Shown here in pieces: positions 1 through 6,418 of a DNA stretch of 8,603 bases. Numbering within the stretch: the first letter of the stretch is position 1; each line of letters starts with the position of its first letter. The translations under genes and the position numbers were made by a program. Source of the stretch: Pseudomonadales bacterium (GTDB taxonomy: Bacteria > Pseudomonadota > Gammaproteobacteria > Pseudomonadales > Azotimanducaceae); the NCBI GenBank assembly GCA_021295935.1, contig JAGWBL010000129.1:1-8603 (forward strand), written 5' to 3'. The notes beneath the pieces were generated by a model. That model was not told the DNA's origin. It saw only the letters and a list, made by a program, of their open reading frames with translations, and did not search any database.

Positions 1-884
1 GAATTGAGGGTCGCGCACCTCACCACTTCTCACGCGCCGCGCGCCGCTGAGCGTCTCGTCCGACCAGACGCGCGGTCTCCCCAAGGACCTTCCATGGAGG
101 AGCGCTTGGTAGAAAAGCGCAAGTGCAGCAGCAGTGCAAATGCCTCCTGCTCCAGGAATGCCCACAGCTCGAACGCAGGGGTCGTTCAATGACAGGATCG
201 CCTCTTCCGTGATCGCTGTGGCTGGCGGTTCCTCCAATCCGATGCGCTGCAGTTCCTCTCTGGTGATGCCCGTTCCTGTATGGACCACTTCGGCAACTCG
301 CCGCACGCTGTCCTCTGGGATTCCCAGAACAAAGTCATCCGAAAGTCCGAGTGGGTTCAGCACTCTGGCGCGCACAAACTCCCGAAAGTCCATACCGGTC
401 TTGCGCTCGAGAATCTCGGCGACGACCCACATCGATGAAGATGGGTGATACTCGAACCTAGACCCCTCCGGCCAATTCAGCCGCCAGCTCGCGAACCTTC
501 TGCAGCGCAATTCGCGGTCACTCCACTCCAGCGCACCGAAGGGTGCGTGTGGAAATCCAGCCAGGTGGGTGAAGAGGTGCTCAACCCCGGAATCACCTCC
601 GACACCAGCTCCGCCGGAACAAGCTGTCCTGATTCCACAAGCAACCACGCTGCTGAGGAAATCAGGGCCTTCGTGCAGGAGAACACGCAGAACAGGGTGT
701 CATCGTCGGCGTTGCCGAACGTTTCGAACCAACCGATCCGACCGTCTCGAGCGACGGCAAGCTGTGCAGCGGGAAGCAATCCGGACTCGACGTCGCGTCG
801 AACTCGCTGGCGCAAGATGTCCAGCCGGTCGCGTGAGCACCCCAAATCCTGCGGCGATGCCCTGAAGAACTCCTTGTCAGGCAA
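1..884 (-). pseudogene. Class C beta-lactamase-like serine hydrolase, frameshifted and cut by the window edge
   Basis: This resembles the serine beta-lactamase/EstB-type esterase family. The first 100 codons read normally, with catalytic motif S-C-T-K (S69, K72). Near 583-590 the frame breaks: the first frame ends sensibly at ...EVIPG and the next frame resumes at VEHLFTHLAGFPHAPF. It then stays open to base 1, with family landmarks WRLNWPEG, FEYHPSS (the second, Tyr-containing motif), VGIPGAGGI and ALFYQALLHG. Relatives usually have about ten residues (an FxxNGK-type stretch) between the two blocks, so roughly 30 nt that are not a multiple of three seem lost. The start is TTG 884, six bases after a CAGGAG ribosome site. 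An in-frame TGA lies just upstream (903-905), so no longer form is possible. The C-terminal part lies beyond the window. The substrate cannot be told from sequence. Family assignment is firm. The lesion could be a true mutation or an assembly error. Confidence 0.8.
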
Positions 885-1051
885 CGACCACTCCTGTAGC
901 CATCAGCGGCGAGATCACGTGACGATTCTCGCCCACTTCCCTGACCGAACGGCACGTCCCAAGACACGAGTGAGACACATCGAAGGCGGGTCTCGTCTAA
1001 ACTATCACACCTGCCCAACGCACAGACTACGGACGCGCTCATCGTCGGCCT

Positions 1052-1064
1052 CAATTTGAAATTG
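1052..1064. repeat. Small perfect inverted repeat just before nfeD
   Basis: CAATTT-G-AAATTG is a 6-bp perfect inverted repeat with a one-base centre. It ends five bases before the nfeD ATG, where a ribosome site would be expected and none is seen. It could be an operator, or simply an AT-rich unstructured initiation region. A repeat this short can arise by chance. Confidence 0.25.
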
Positions 1065-1069
1065 CCTCC

Positions 1070-2533
1070 ATGCGTGTGAATTCGTTCTCATTGCCTACCA
1101 GAGTCCAATGCTGGATTCTGGTCAGTCTTGCTGTTGTGCTGGGTCTGGCCGTGCCCCCAACGCATGCGTCTGAGGTTCGGGTGAGCAACCTGGACGGGAT
1201 CATCAGTGTTGCCAACGCCGACTTCTTCATCCGATCGCTGGAAGAAGCTCAGGCAGAGGGAGCCCACCTGGTCGTTCTTCGAATTGACACGCCAGGCGGG
1301 CTCGATCAGGCGATGCGAGACATGATCAAGGCCATTCTGGCGTCTCGGATTCCGGTGGCAACGTACGTTTCTCCGCGCGGCGCTCGTGCTGCAAGCGCTG
1401 GCACCTATCTGATGTACGCCAGTCATGTCGCGGCCATGTCGCCAGCTACAAACATCGGATCGTCCACACCTGTCTCTCTGGGGGGAAACAGCGGACCTTC
1501 CAAGCCCTCCTGGAATCCGTTCGGCAACGCACCTGACGAACAGGATGACGGAGCGGCGCCAACCGAACGAGACGGGGCAGACAATTCCGCCGAAACAGCA
1601 GATTCCAAGCCCGAGAAACCCGGACCCGAGGGATCTTCCATGGAACGGAAGATCGTCAACGACGCGGTGGCGTACATCAAGAGTCTGGCGGAGCTACGCG
1701 GACGAAACTCGGATTGGGCAGAGCGAACGGTACGGGAAGCCGCCAATCTCACGGCCTCCGAAGCGCTGGAGATGAACGTCATCGACTACCTGGCACAGGA
1801 CATTACGGACCTGCTGAACCAGATCGACGGCCTTACTCTCACCGTCCAAAGGAAGGAGGTCACGCTCGACACGAAAGGAGCGGGCGTCACGACAATCGAA
1901 CCGGACTGGCGCAGCGAGTTTCTGGCGATCCTGACAAATCCCACCGTTGCGCTGGGACTGATCACGCTCGGAGTCTGGGGACTGATTTACGAATTCTCGA
2001 ATCCCGGCAGTTGGGTCGGCGGAGTTGCAGGCGTCATTTTCATTCTTCTGGGCGCCTACGGCCTCAACATGCTGCCGATCAACTATGCCGGAGGGTTTCT
2101 GATCTTGCTTGGCCTTGCGCTCATGGTGATGGAGGCCCTGACTCCCGCCTTCGGGGTGTTGCTCGTGGGCGGCTGCGCCGCGTTCATCATCGGAGCCATC
2201 ATCCTGTTCGGCACGGACGTTCCAGGAATGGGCATCCACATCGGAGCGATCGTCGGACTGGGAGCGGCTACCGGCATTCTCGTGGTCTGGGTAGTCGGAT
2301 CCGCAATCAGGGCAAGACGATCCCCGGTAGTTTCGGGGTCAGAGGCCATGGTGGGCAGTGACGGCGTCGTGATCGGAGACTTCGACGTCGATGGCACTGG
2401 GCGGGTGCGCGCGGCGGGAGAGATCTGGCAGGCATGCTCGAAGGAGCCCCTGAATGATGGCCAAGTCGTCACGGTAACCCGCCTCGACAAACTGAAGGTC
2501 ACGGTAGCTTCCAAGGAGAGAGAACACTCATGA
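1070..2533 (+). CDS. nfeD: NfeD family membrane serine protease (long form)
   Basis: This is a 487-residue membrane-anchored protease of the ClpP/crotonase fold. In archaeal PH1510 the equivalent enzyme cuts the hydrophobic C-terminal segment of its stomatin partner using a Ser-Lys dyad. The sequence shows a signal peptide or anchor (about residues 11-34, ending THA-SEV). The protease domain covers about 35-255 and includes RIDTPGGL. The nucleophile is S109 in RAASAGTY, and the likely general base is K194 in MERKIVND. Four or five membrane helices span about 286-412, and a C-terminal OB-fold (NfeD) domain spans about 424-480. Between S109 and K194 lies a Pro/Asp/Glu-rich loop (about 140-190), longer than in PH1510. 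The start is the first ATG of the frame and gives a good signal peptide, but it has no clear ribosome site. The stop overlaps the slipin start (ATGA), so the two are translationally coupled. The gene looks intact. Confidence 0.93.
   Translation: MRVNSFSLPTRVQCWILVSLAVVLGLAVPPTHASEVRVSNLDGIISVANADFFIRSLEEAQAEGAHLVVLRIDTPGGLDQAMRDMIKAILASRIPVATYVSPRGARAASAGTYLMYASHVAAMSPATNIGSSTPVSLGGNSGPSKPSWNPFGNAPDEQDDGAAPTERDGADNSAETADSKPEKPGPEGSSMERKIVNDAVAYIKSLAELRGRNSDWAERTVREAANLTASEALEMNVIDYLAQDITDLLNQIDGLTLTVQRKEVTLDTKGAGVTTIEPDWRSEFLAILTNPTVALGLITLGVWGLIYEFSNPGSWVGGVAGVIFILLGAYGLNMLPINYAGGFLILLGLALMVMEALTPAFGVLLVGGCAAFIIGAIILFGTDVPGMGIHIGAIVGLGAATGILVVWVVGSAIRARRSPVVSGSEAMVGSDGVVIGDFDVDGTGRVRAAGEIWQACSKEPLNDGQVVTVTRLDKLKVTVASKEREHS
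2514..2518 (+). promoter_or_regulatory. Ribosome binding site of the slipin gene
   Basis: AGGAG lies inside the last codons of nfeD, 11 bases before the slipin ATG at 2530. It fixes that start and supports coupled translation of the two genes. Confidence 0.6.
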
Positions 2534-3345
2534 CCAACCTAACCGACTTGATTTCCCTCGTCATCGTTCTGGTGGTCGTTGCGTCCATTCTTGGCACAGC
2601 GATCAACATTCTCAGGGAGTACGAGCGAGGTGTCGTGTTCCTGCTCGGGCGCTTCTACAAGGTGAAGGGTCCTGGCCTGATCTTGATCATCCCCATCATC
2701 CAGAAGATGGAGCGCGTGGACCTTCGCACGATCGTGATGGACATACCGAGCCAGGACCTCATCACCCGCGACAACGTTTCGGTCAAGGTCAACGCAGTGC
2801 TGTACTTCAGAGTGATGGATCCGGAAAAGAGCATCATCAATGTCGAGAACTACTTCGAAGCGACTGGCCAACTTGCCCAGACGACATTGCGTTCGGTTCT
2901 GGGGCAGAAAGAACTCGACGAACTCCTCGCCGAACGTGAGAAGCTGAACGAGGCCATCCAGTCCATTCTCGACACGCAGACCGACCAGTGGGGGATCAAG
3001 GTCGCCAACGTCGAAATCAAGCACGTGGATTTGGATGGGACCATGGTCCGCGCCATCGCGAAGCAAGCGGAAGCGGAACGGGAGCGTCGAGCCAAGGTCA
3101 TTCACGCCGACGGCGAGTTCCAGGCTGCCACCCGGCTGGTGCAAGCTGCCGAGGAACTCTCCCATCAATCCGGATCCATGCAGCTCCGGTATCTTCAGAC
3201 TCTGACGGAGATCGCGGGAGAGAAGTCCTCCACCATCGTGTTCCCGCTACCAATCAATCTGATCGAGGGATTGCAGGACGTGATGGCCGGCAAGCCCCAA
3301 GAGGATGGCGAGTCGCCCAAGCAGCTGAGTCAAGCCGAATCCTGA
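2530..3345 (+). CDS. Slipin (stomatin-like SPFH/band 7 membrane protein)
   Basis: This 271-residue protein is a prokaryotic stomatin that forms oligomeric scaffolds at membrane microdomains and is the usual partner of NfeD. Residues about 6-26 form one hydrophobic membrane segment. The SPFH domain follows, with YERGVVFLLGRF, a PGL...IPIIQKMERVDLR stretch, TTLRSVLGQKELDE and EIKHVDLDGTMVRAIAKQAEAERERRAKVIHA. The last of these is the charged coiled-coil region. Near the C-terminus SSTIVFPLPINLIEG matches the hydrophobic segment that NfeD proteases cut in PH1511. Length and all family blocks are normal, with no sign of the small deletions seen in neighbouring genes. It is the second gene of an operon (ATGA overlap with nfeD), and transcription then meets the convergent ABC gene. 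Confidence 0.93.
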   Translation: MTNLTDLISLVIVLVVVASILGTAINILREYERGVVFLLGRFYKVKGPGLILIIPIIQKMERVDLRTIVMDIPSQDLITRDNVSVKVNAVLYFRVMDPEKSIINVENYFEATGQLAQTTLRSVLGQKELDELLAEREKLNEAIQSILDTQTDQWGIKVANVEIKHVDLDGTMVRAIAKQAEAERERRAKVIHADGEFQAATRLVQAAEELSHQSGSMQLRYLQTLTEIAGEKSSTIVFPLPINLIEGLQDVMAGKPQEDGESPKQLSQAES

Positions 3346-3409
3346 AGGGAAACGAACGAAAGAGGCTCCCCGAAAGGGATTTGCCGCGAGCGCCTGTGCC
3401 GCGTTGAGT

Positions 3410-3421
3410 CCACGCGCGTGG
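3410..3421. repeat. 12-bp GC palindrome between convergent genes
   Basis: CCACGCGCGTGG is a perfect palindrome in the 89-bp gap between the 3' ends of the slipin gene and the ABC gene. A weaker TCCC/GGGA hairpin lies at about 3367-3379. Neither is followed by a run of T on either strand, so they are poor intrinsic terminators. No better terminator is visible here. Confidence 0.25.
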
Positions 3422-3434
3422 CCGGCAAGACCTG

Positions 3435-5023
3435 CTACTGTCTGACGAACTCTTCGTCGACCTTCATGTCAAGCGCGGCATCGAACAGCGCGCGCGCATA
3501 GTCGGTCTTGGGGTTCTCGAACACTTCGCGTGCCGGCCCCTGCTCCACCACCAGTCCATCGCGCATCACGATCAGCCAGTTGGCAAGCGCCCTGACCACC
3601 TTCAGGTCGTGACTGACGAAGAGGTAGCCGAGCTGATGGGTCCGTTGCAAGTCACGTAGCAAGTCGACGATCTGTGCCTGCACGGACATGTCCAGCGCTG
3701 ACGTCGGCTCGTCCAGCACCACGAAATGGGGCCGAAGCACGACGGCACGGGCGATGGAGATGCGCTGGCGCTGTCCTCCAGAAAACTCGTGCGGATACCT
3801 GGACATGGTGTCCGGTTCCAACCCGACTTCAGTCATGACCTCCGCAACCAGGTTCCTTCGTTCCTCCTTGGAAAGCCTCCGGTAGTGGACTCGCAATCCT
3901 TCTTCGATGATGTGCTCCACGGTCATTCGCGGCGACAGGCTTCCGTAGGGATCCTGAAACACGATCTGCATGTTCTTGCGCAGGTTGGTCAGCCGGCCTC
4001 GATTCCGGTCATGGATTGGCGTGCCCTGGAAATGGATCTCACCTTCGCTCTGAAGCAATCGGAGCATCGCCATTCCAAGCGTGGTCTTGCCGGAGCCAGA
4101 CTCCCCGACCACGCCCACGGTCTGGCCGCGACGCACGACCAAAGCGACGTCGTGCACCGCCTTGAAGTACTTCCGCTTGCCGAACCAACCCTTGCCGACG
4201 GTGTAGCTGATGCTCAGATCCTTCACTGAGATCACTTCCGCTGCGGACTCGTCCATGGGCTCGGGCTCGCCCTTGGGCTCGGCGGCCAAGAGCTTCTTGG
4301 TGTACTCGTGTCGAGGTGCATTGAACACCTGCTCGTTCATGCCCTCCTCGACGATCAGGCCATCCGTCATCACGCAGACTCGATTGGCCATCGTTCGGAC
4401 GATTCCAAGATCGTGAGAGATGAGCAGCATCGCCATTCCCATTTGCTTCTGCAGATCACGCAGCAGCTTCAGGATCTGCGCCTGGATGGTGACGTCCAGC
4501 GCGGTGGTCGGTTCGTCAGCAATGAGGAGCTTCGGTTCGTTCGCCAGAGCCATGGCGATCATCACCCGCTGTCGCTGGCCACCCGAGAGCTCGTGCGGAT
4601 AGGCGTTCAGGCGTTCCTCGGCGTCCTGCAGGCCAACCAGCTCCAGCAGTTCGAACGTCCGCCCCCGGGCCTGCTTGCGCGACATGTCCTTGTGACCTGT
4701 CTCTCGATGGTGTGCAGTGGAATGAGAGACGTCATCGGCTCCTGGATGATCATGCTTAGCCTGTCTCCTCGCATCTCCAGGAGCGTCTGGAGCGGAGCTC
4801 CCATGATCTCGATCCCGTCGAGCACGATGCTCCCGGACGGGTGGTGTGCCTGCGGGTACGGCAGGAGTTGAAGCACAGACAGCGCCGTCACCGACTTGCC
4901 TGATCCTGACTCGCCGACCAAGGCAACGGTCTCGCCTGGATCGATGTGGAAGAAAACTCCCCGTACCGCAGGCGTTTTCCCGAAGCCGACATGCAAGTCC
5001 TGAACCGTCAGGAGGGGCTTCAC
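3435..5023 (-). pseudogene. YejF-like double ABC ATPase (oligopeptide importer), frameshifted
   Basis: This is the ATP-hydrolysing subunit of a peptide/nickel-type importer, with two nucleotide-binding domains in one chain as in E. coli YejF. Domain 1 has Walker A GESGSGKS, Q-loop IIQEPMTSL, then (second frame) signature LSGGQ and Walker B LLIADEPT. Domain 2 has Walker A GESGSGKTT, QIVFQDPYGSL, signature FSGGQ and VVLDEPTSALD. The first frame ends sensibly at HTIERQV (about 4697). The next resumes with (H)KDMSRKQARG (about 4692). YejF has eight residues (about YEVLSLHR) between these points; only five bases remain, which fits a 19-nt deletion. The fragment 3435-4685 stays open, but alone it lacks the Walker A of domain 1. 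The likely start is GTG 5023 (VKPLLTVQDL), with only a weak ribosome site. Domain 1 also carries odd changes at conserved spots (SLIP for SLNP, IIQ for IFQ). No permease or binding-protein gene adjoins it. Confidence 0.85.
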
Positions 5024-5204
5024 GGCTGTCCCATGCTCATCTCGTTGCTGATCAGGTTCCTGCCAAGTGGAGAGCCAACAGATGATGGCGGTGTTTGCAA
5101 GCGGAACAAGACGGCATGAACTTGAATGAACAGCTGTCCCGTTCGGAGCCATCGCTTTTCGCGTGCTGTGCTAAATTGTAGACGTCTCAACTTGGTCGCG
5201 GTTG

Positions 5205-5618
5205 GTGAGCAAGCAAGATCTCAAGTCCGCCGGACTCAAGGTAACTCTCCCTAGGTTGCGAGTGCTCGAAGTATTGCGGGACGCCGAGGGAGAGCATGTC
5301 TCCGCTGAGGAGGTCTACAAGCGGCTTCTCAACAGCGATGAAGCGGTCGGCCTCGCGACGGTGTATCGCGTGCTGACCCAGTTCCACTCCGCTGGAATCG
5401 TCGATCGCCACCACTTCGACGACAACCACGCCCATGCCGTGTACGAGCTAAGCCCGGACGAGCATCACGATCACATGATCGACGTGGACACAGGCGAGAT
5501 CACGGAGTTCGTGAACGGGCAGATCGAGCAACTTCAAGAGCAGATTGCCCGCGATTCGGGCTACGAACTGGTCGATCACGAACTGGTTCTTTACGTCCGG
5601 AAGCGTCCAGACAGCTGA
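5205..5618 (+). CDS. fur: Ferric uptake regulator Fur
   Basis: This is the Fe(II)-responsive dimeric repressor of iron acquisition. In its 137 residues the winged-helix DNA-binding half has LKVTLPRLRVLEVL and AVGLATVYRVLTQF. The dimerisation and metal half has HHDHM, GEITEF and YELVDHELVLYVRK. Metal-ligand residues sit at E. coli numbering: E81, H87, H88, D89, H90, E108 and H125, with H31 standing for H33. There is no cysteine anywhere, so the structural Zn(Cys)4 site of E. coli Fur is absent. The ending resembles Pseudomonas and Xanthomonas Fur. A two-residue insertion (NHAHAV) precedes E81. The start is GTG 5205 or the adjacent TTG 5202; neither has a clear ribosome site. A possible extended -10 (TGTGCTAAAT) lies at about 5167-5176, but no -35 matches it. 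The gene diverges from the ABC gene and converges on bfr with only six bases between stops. Confidence 0.95.
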   Translation: MSKQDLKSAGLKVTLPRLRVLEVLRDAEGEHVSAEEVYKRLLNSDEAVGLATVYRVLTQFHSAGIVDRHHFDDNHAHAVYELSPDEHHDHMIDVDTGEITEFVNGQIEQLQEQIARDSGYELVDHELVLYVRKRPDS

Positions 5619-5624
5619 TCCGGC

Positions 5625-6101
5625 TCAGGCGCCTTGGATCTGTTCGGCCAGGTACTTTTCCACGCCGAGCATGTTGATCAGCTCCAACTGAGTCTCCAGC
5701 CAGTCCACGTGTTCCTCCTCGGACTCGAGGATCTTCGAGAACAAGTCGCGTGACACGTAGTCATGCACCGATTCGCAGAACTCGATCGCGTCGCGCAACA
5801 CCTGCAGTGCGTCGACTTCGAGTTGCAGGTCACACCTGATCACCTCTTCTGCTGTCTCTCCGACGCGAAGTCCGCCCAACACCTGGAGATTGGGCAATCC
5901 CTCCAGGAGCAGGATGCGATCGATGAGCATCTCGGCGTGTTTCATCTCGTCGATCGACTCGGCATGCTCGTGGTCTGCCAGCCGATCCAGGCCCCAATTG
6001 CGCAACATCCGGCTGTGCAAGAAATACTGGTTGATCGCTGTCAGTTCATTTTTCAGAACCGCATTCAGCCATTCGACGACCTTGGAATCGTTCGGCTTCA
6101 T
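5625..6101 (-). CDS. bfr: Bacterioferritin
   Basis: This is the subunit of the 24-mer haem-containing iron-storage shell, which oxidises Fe(II) at a di-iron centre and stores it as ferric mineral in the cytoplasm. The length of 158 residues is normal. All key residues are present, shifted by one from E. coli: ferroxidase ligands E19, E52, H55, E95, E128 and H131, Tyr Y26, and haem ligand M53 (in ESIDEMKHAE). LEGLPNLQ and SVHDYVSRDL are family blocks. The start at ATG 6101 follows GGAGGAG (6113-6119) by 11 bases. A nearer upstream ATG runs into a stop after four codons. The gene diverges from bfd, the ferredoxin that reduces the stored iron, across an 81-bp region with a Fur box. It converges on fur with almost no gap and no visible terminator. 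Confidence 0.96.
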   Translation of the reverse strand: MKPNDSKVVEWLNAVLKNELTAINQYFLHSRMLRNWGLDRLADHEHAESIDEMKHAEMLIDRILLLEGLPNLQVLGGLRVGETAEEVIRCDLQLEVDALQVLRDAIEFCESVHDYVSRDLFSKILESEEEHVDWLETQLELINMLGVEKYLAEQIQGA

Positions 6102-6145
6102 CGTGGGCTCATCTCCTCCGTACCGATCTCTGCCCTGCAGCTCAT

Positions 6146-6174
6146 TTGCAGATAAGAACGGTTATCGTTATCAT
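6146..6174 (+). promoter_or_regulatory. Candidate bfd promoter overlapping the Fur box
   Basis: TTGCAG (6146-6151) and TATCAT (6169-6174) are separated by 17 bases. The -10 matches 5 of 6 consensus positions and the -35 only 3 of 6. Transcription would start at about 6180-6183, at or just before the bfd ATG, giving a leaderless or nearly leaderless message. The absence of a ribosome site before bfd is consistent with this. Confidence 0.4.
6154..6172 (-). promoter_or_regulatory. Fur box in the bfr-bfd divergent region
   Basis: Read on the minus strand, GATAACGATAACCGTTCTT matches 14 of 19 positions of the Fur consensus GATAATGATAATCATTATC. The flanking bases extend the repeat (TGATAAC-GATAAC). 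The site lies between two divergent genes whose families are classically iron-regulated, and fur is two genes away. It overlaps the proposed bfd -10. Repression of bfd by iron-loaded Fur is expected from other species. The effect on bfr cannot be read from the sequence. Confidence 0.75.
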
Positions 6175-6182
6175 TCGCATTC

Positions 6183-6404
6183 ATGTACGTTTGCCTATGC
6201 CACGCGGTCACTGAAGCCCAGATAGTCAACGCTGTCTCTCAGGGCGCAAACGATCTCGAGTCCATCGCCGACAAACTCGGCGCGGGTACCTGTTGTGGCG
6301 GGTGCCATGAACAAACGCTTCAGATCATCCGCCAGCAAAGTCGGAAATCCTCCAGTCTTCACATCGCTCCAGCGTGCAACGCCGAGGCAACTTGGATCGC
6401 CTGA
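6183..6404 (+). CDS. bfd: Bacterioferritin-associated ferredoxin
   Basis: This small [2Fe-2S] protein docks on bacterioferritin and passes electrons through the haem to reduce and release stored iron. Its 73 residues begin MYVCLCHAVTE, the hallmark of the family. The cluster ligands are C4, C6, C38 and C41 (CxC...CGGC); C37 is an extra adjacent cysteine. The tail after about residue 52 is Ser/Ala-rich and not conserved. The start is fixed by the family N-terminus, yet no Shine-Dalgarno sequence precedes it. The gene is divergent from bfr, with the Fur box ending about 10 bases before the ATG. Its stop lies 14 bases from the stop of the convergent TPR gene. Confidence 0.94.
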   Translation: MYVCLCHAVTEAQIVNAVSQGANDLESIADKLGAGTCCGGCHEQTLQIIRQQSRKSSSLHIAPACNAEATWIA

Positions 6405-6418
6405 CAGTCACCGCTGAC

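Noticed and set aside
445..1059. 204-codon plus-strand open frame
   Set aside because: It is antisense to the beta-lactamase-like gene, whose protein matches its family on the other strand. The plus-strand product is low-complexity Ser/Arg-rich sequence.
2539..3168. 209-codon minus-strand open frame inside the slipin gene
   Set aside because: It is a shadow of the strongly supported slipin gene and has no recognisable motif.
4685..4705. Programmed ribosomal frameshift in the ABC gene
   Set aside because: No slippery heptamer is seen, and about six conserved residues are missing, which a frameshift would not supply.
5610..5650. Bidirectional terminator between fur and bfr (GATCC...GGATC)
   Set aside because: There are only five paired bases around a 14-base loop, inside the bfr coding end, with no T-run on either strand.
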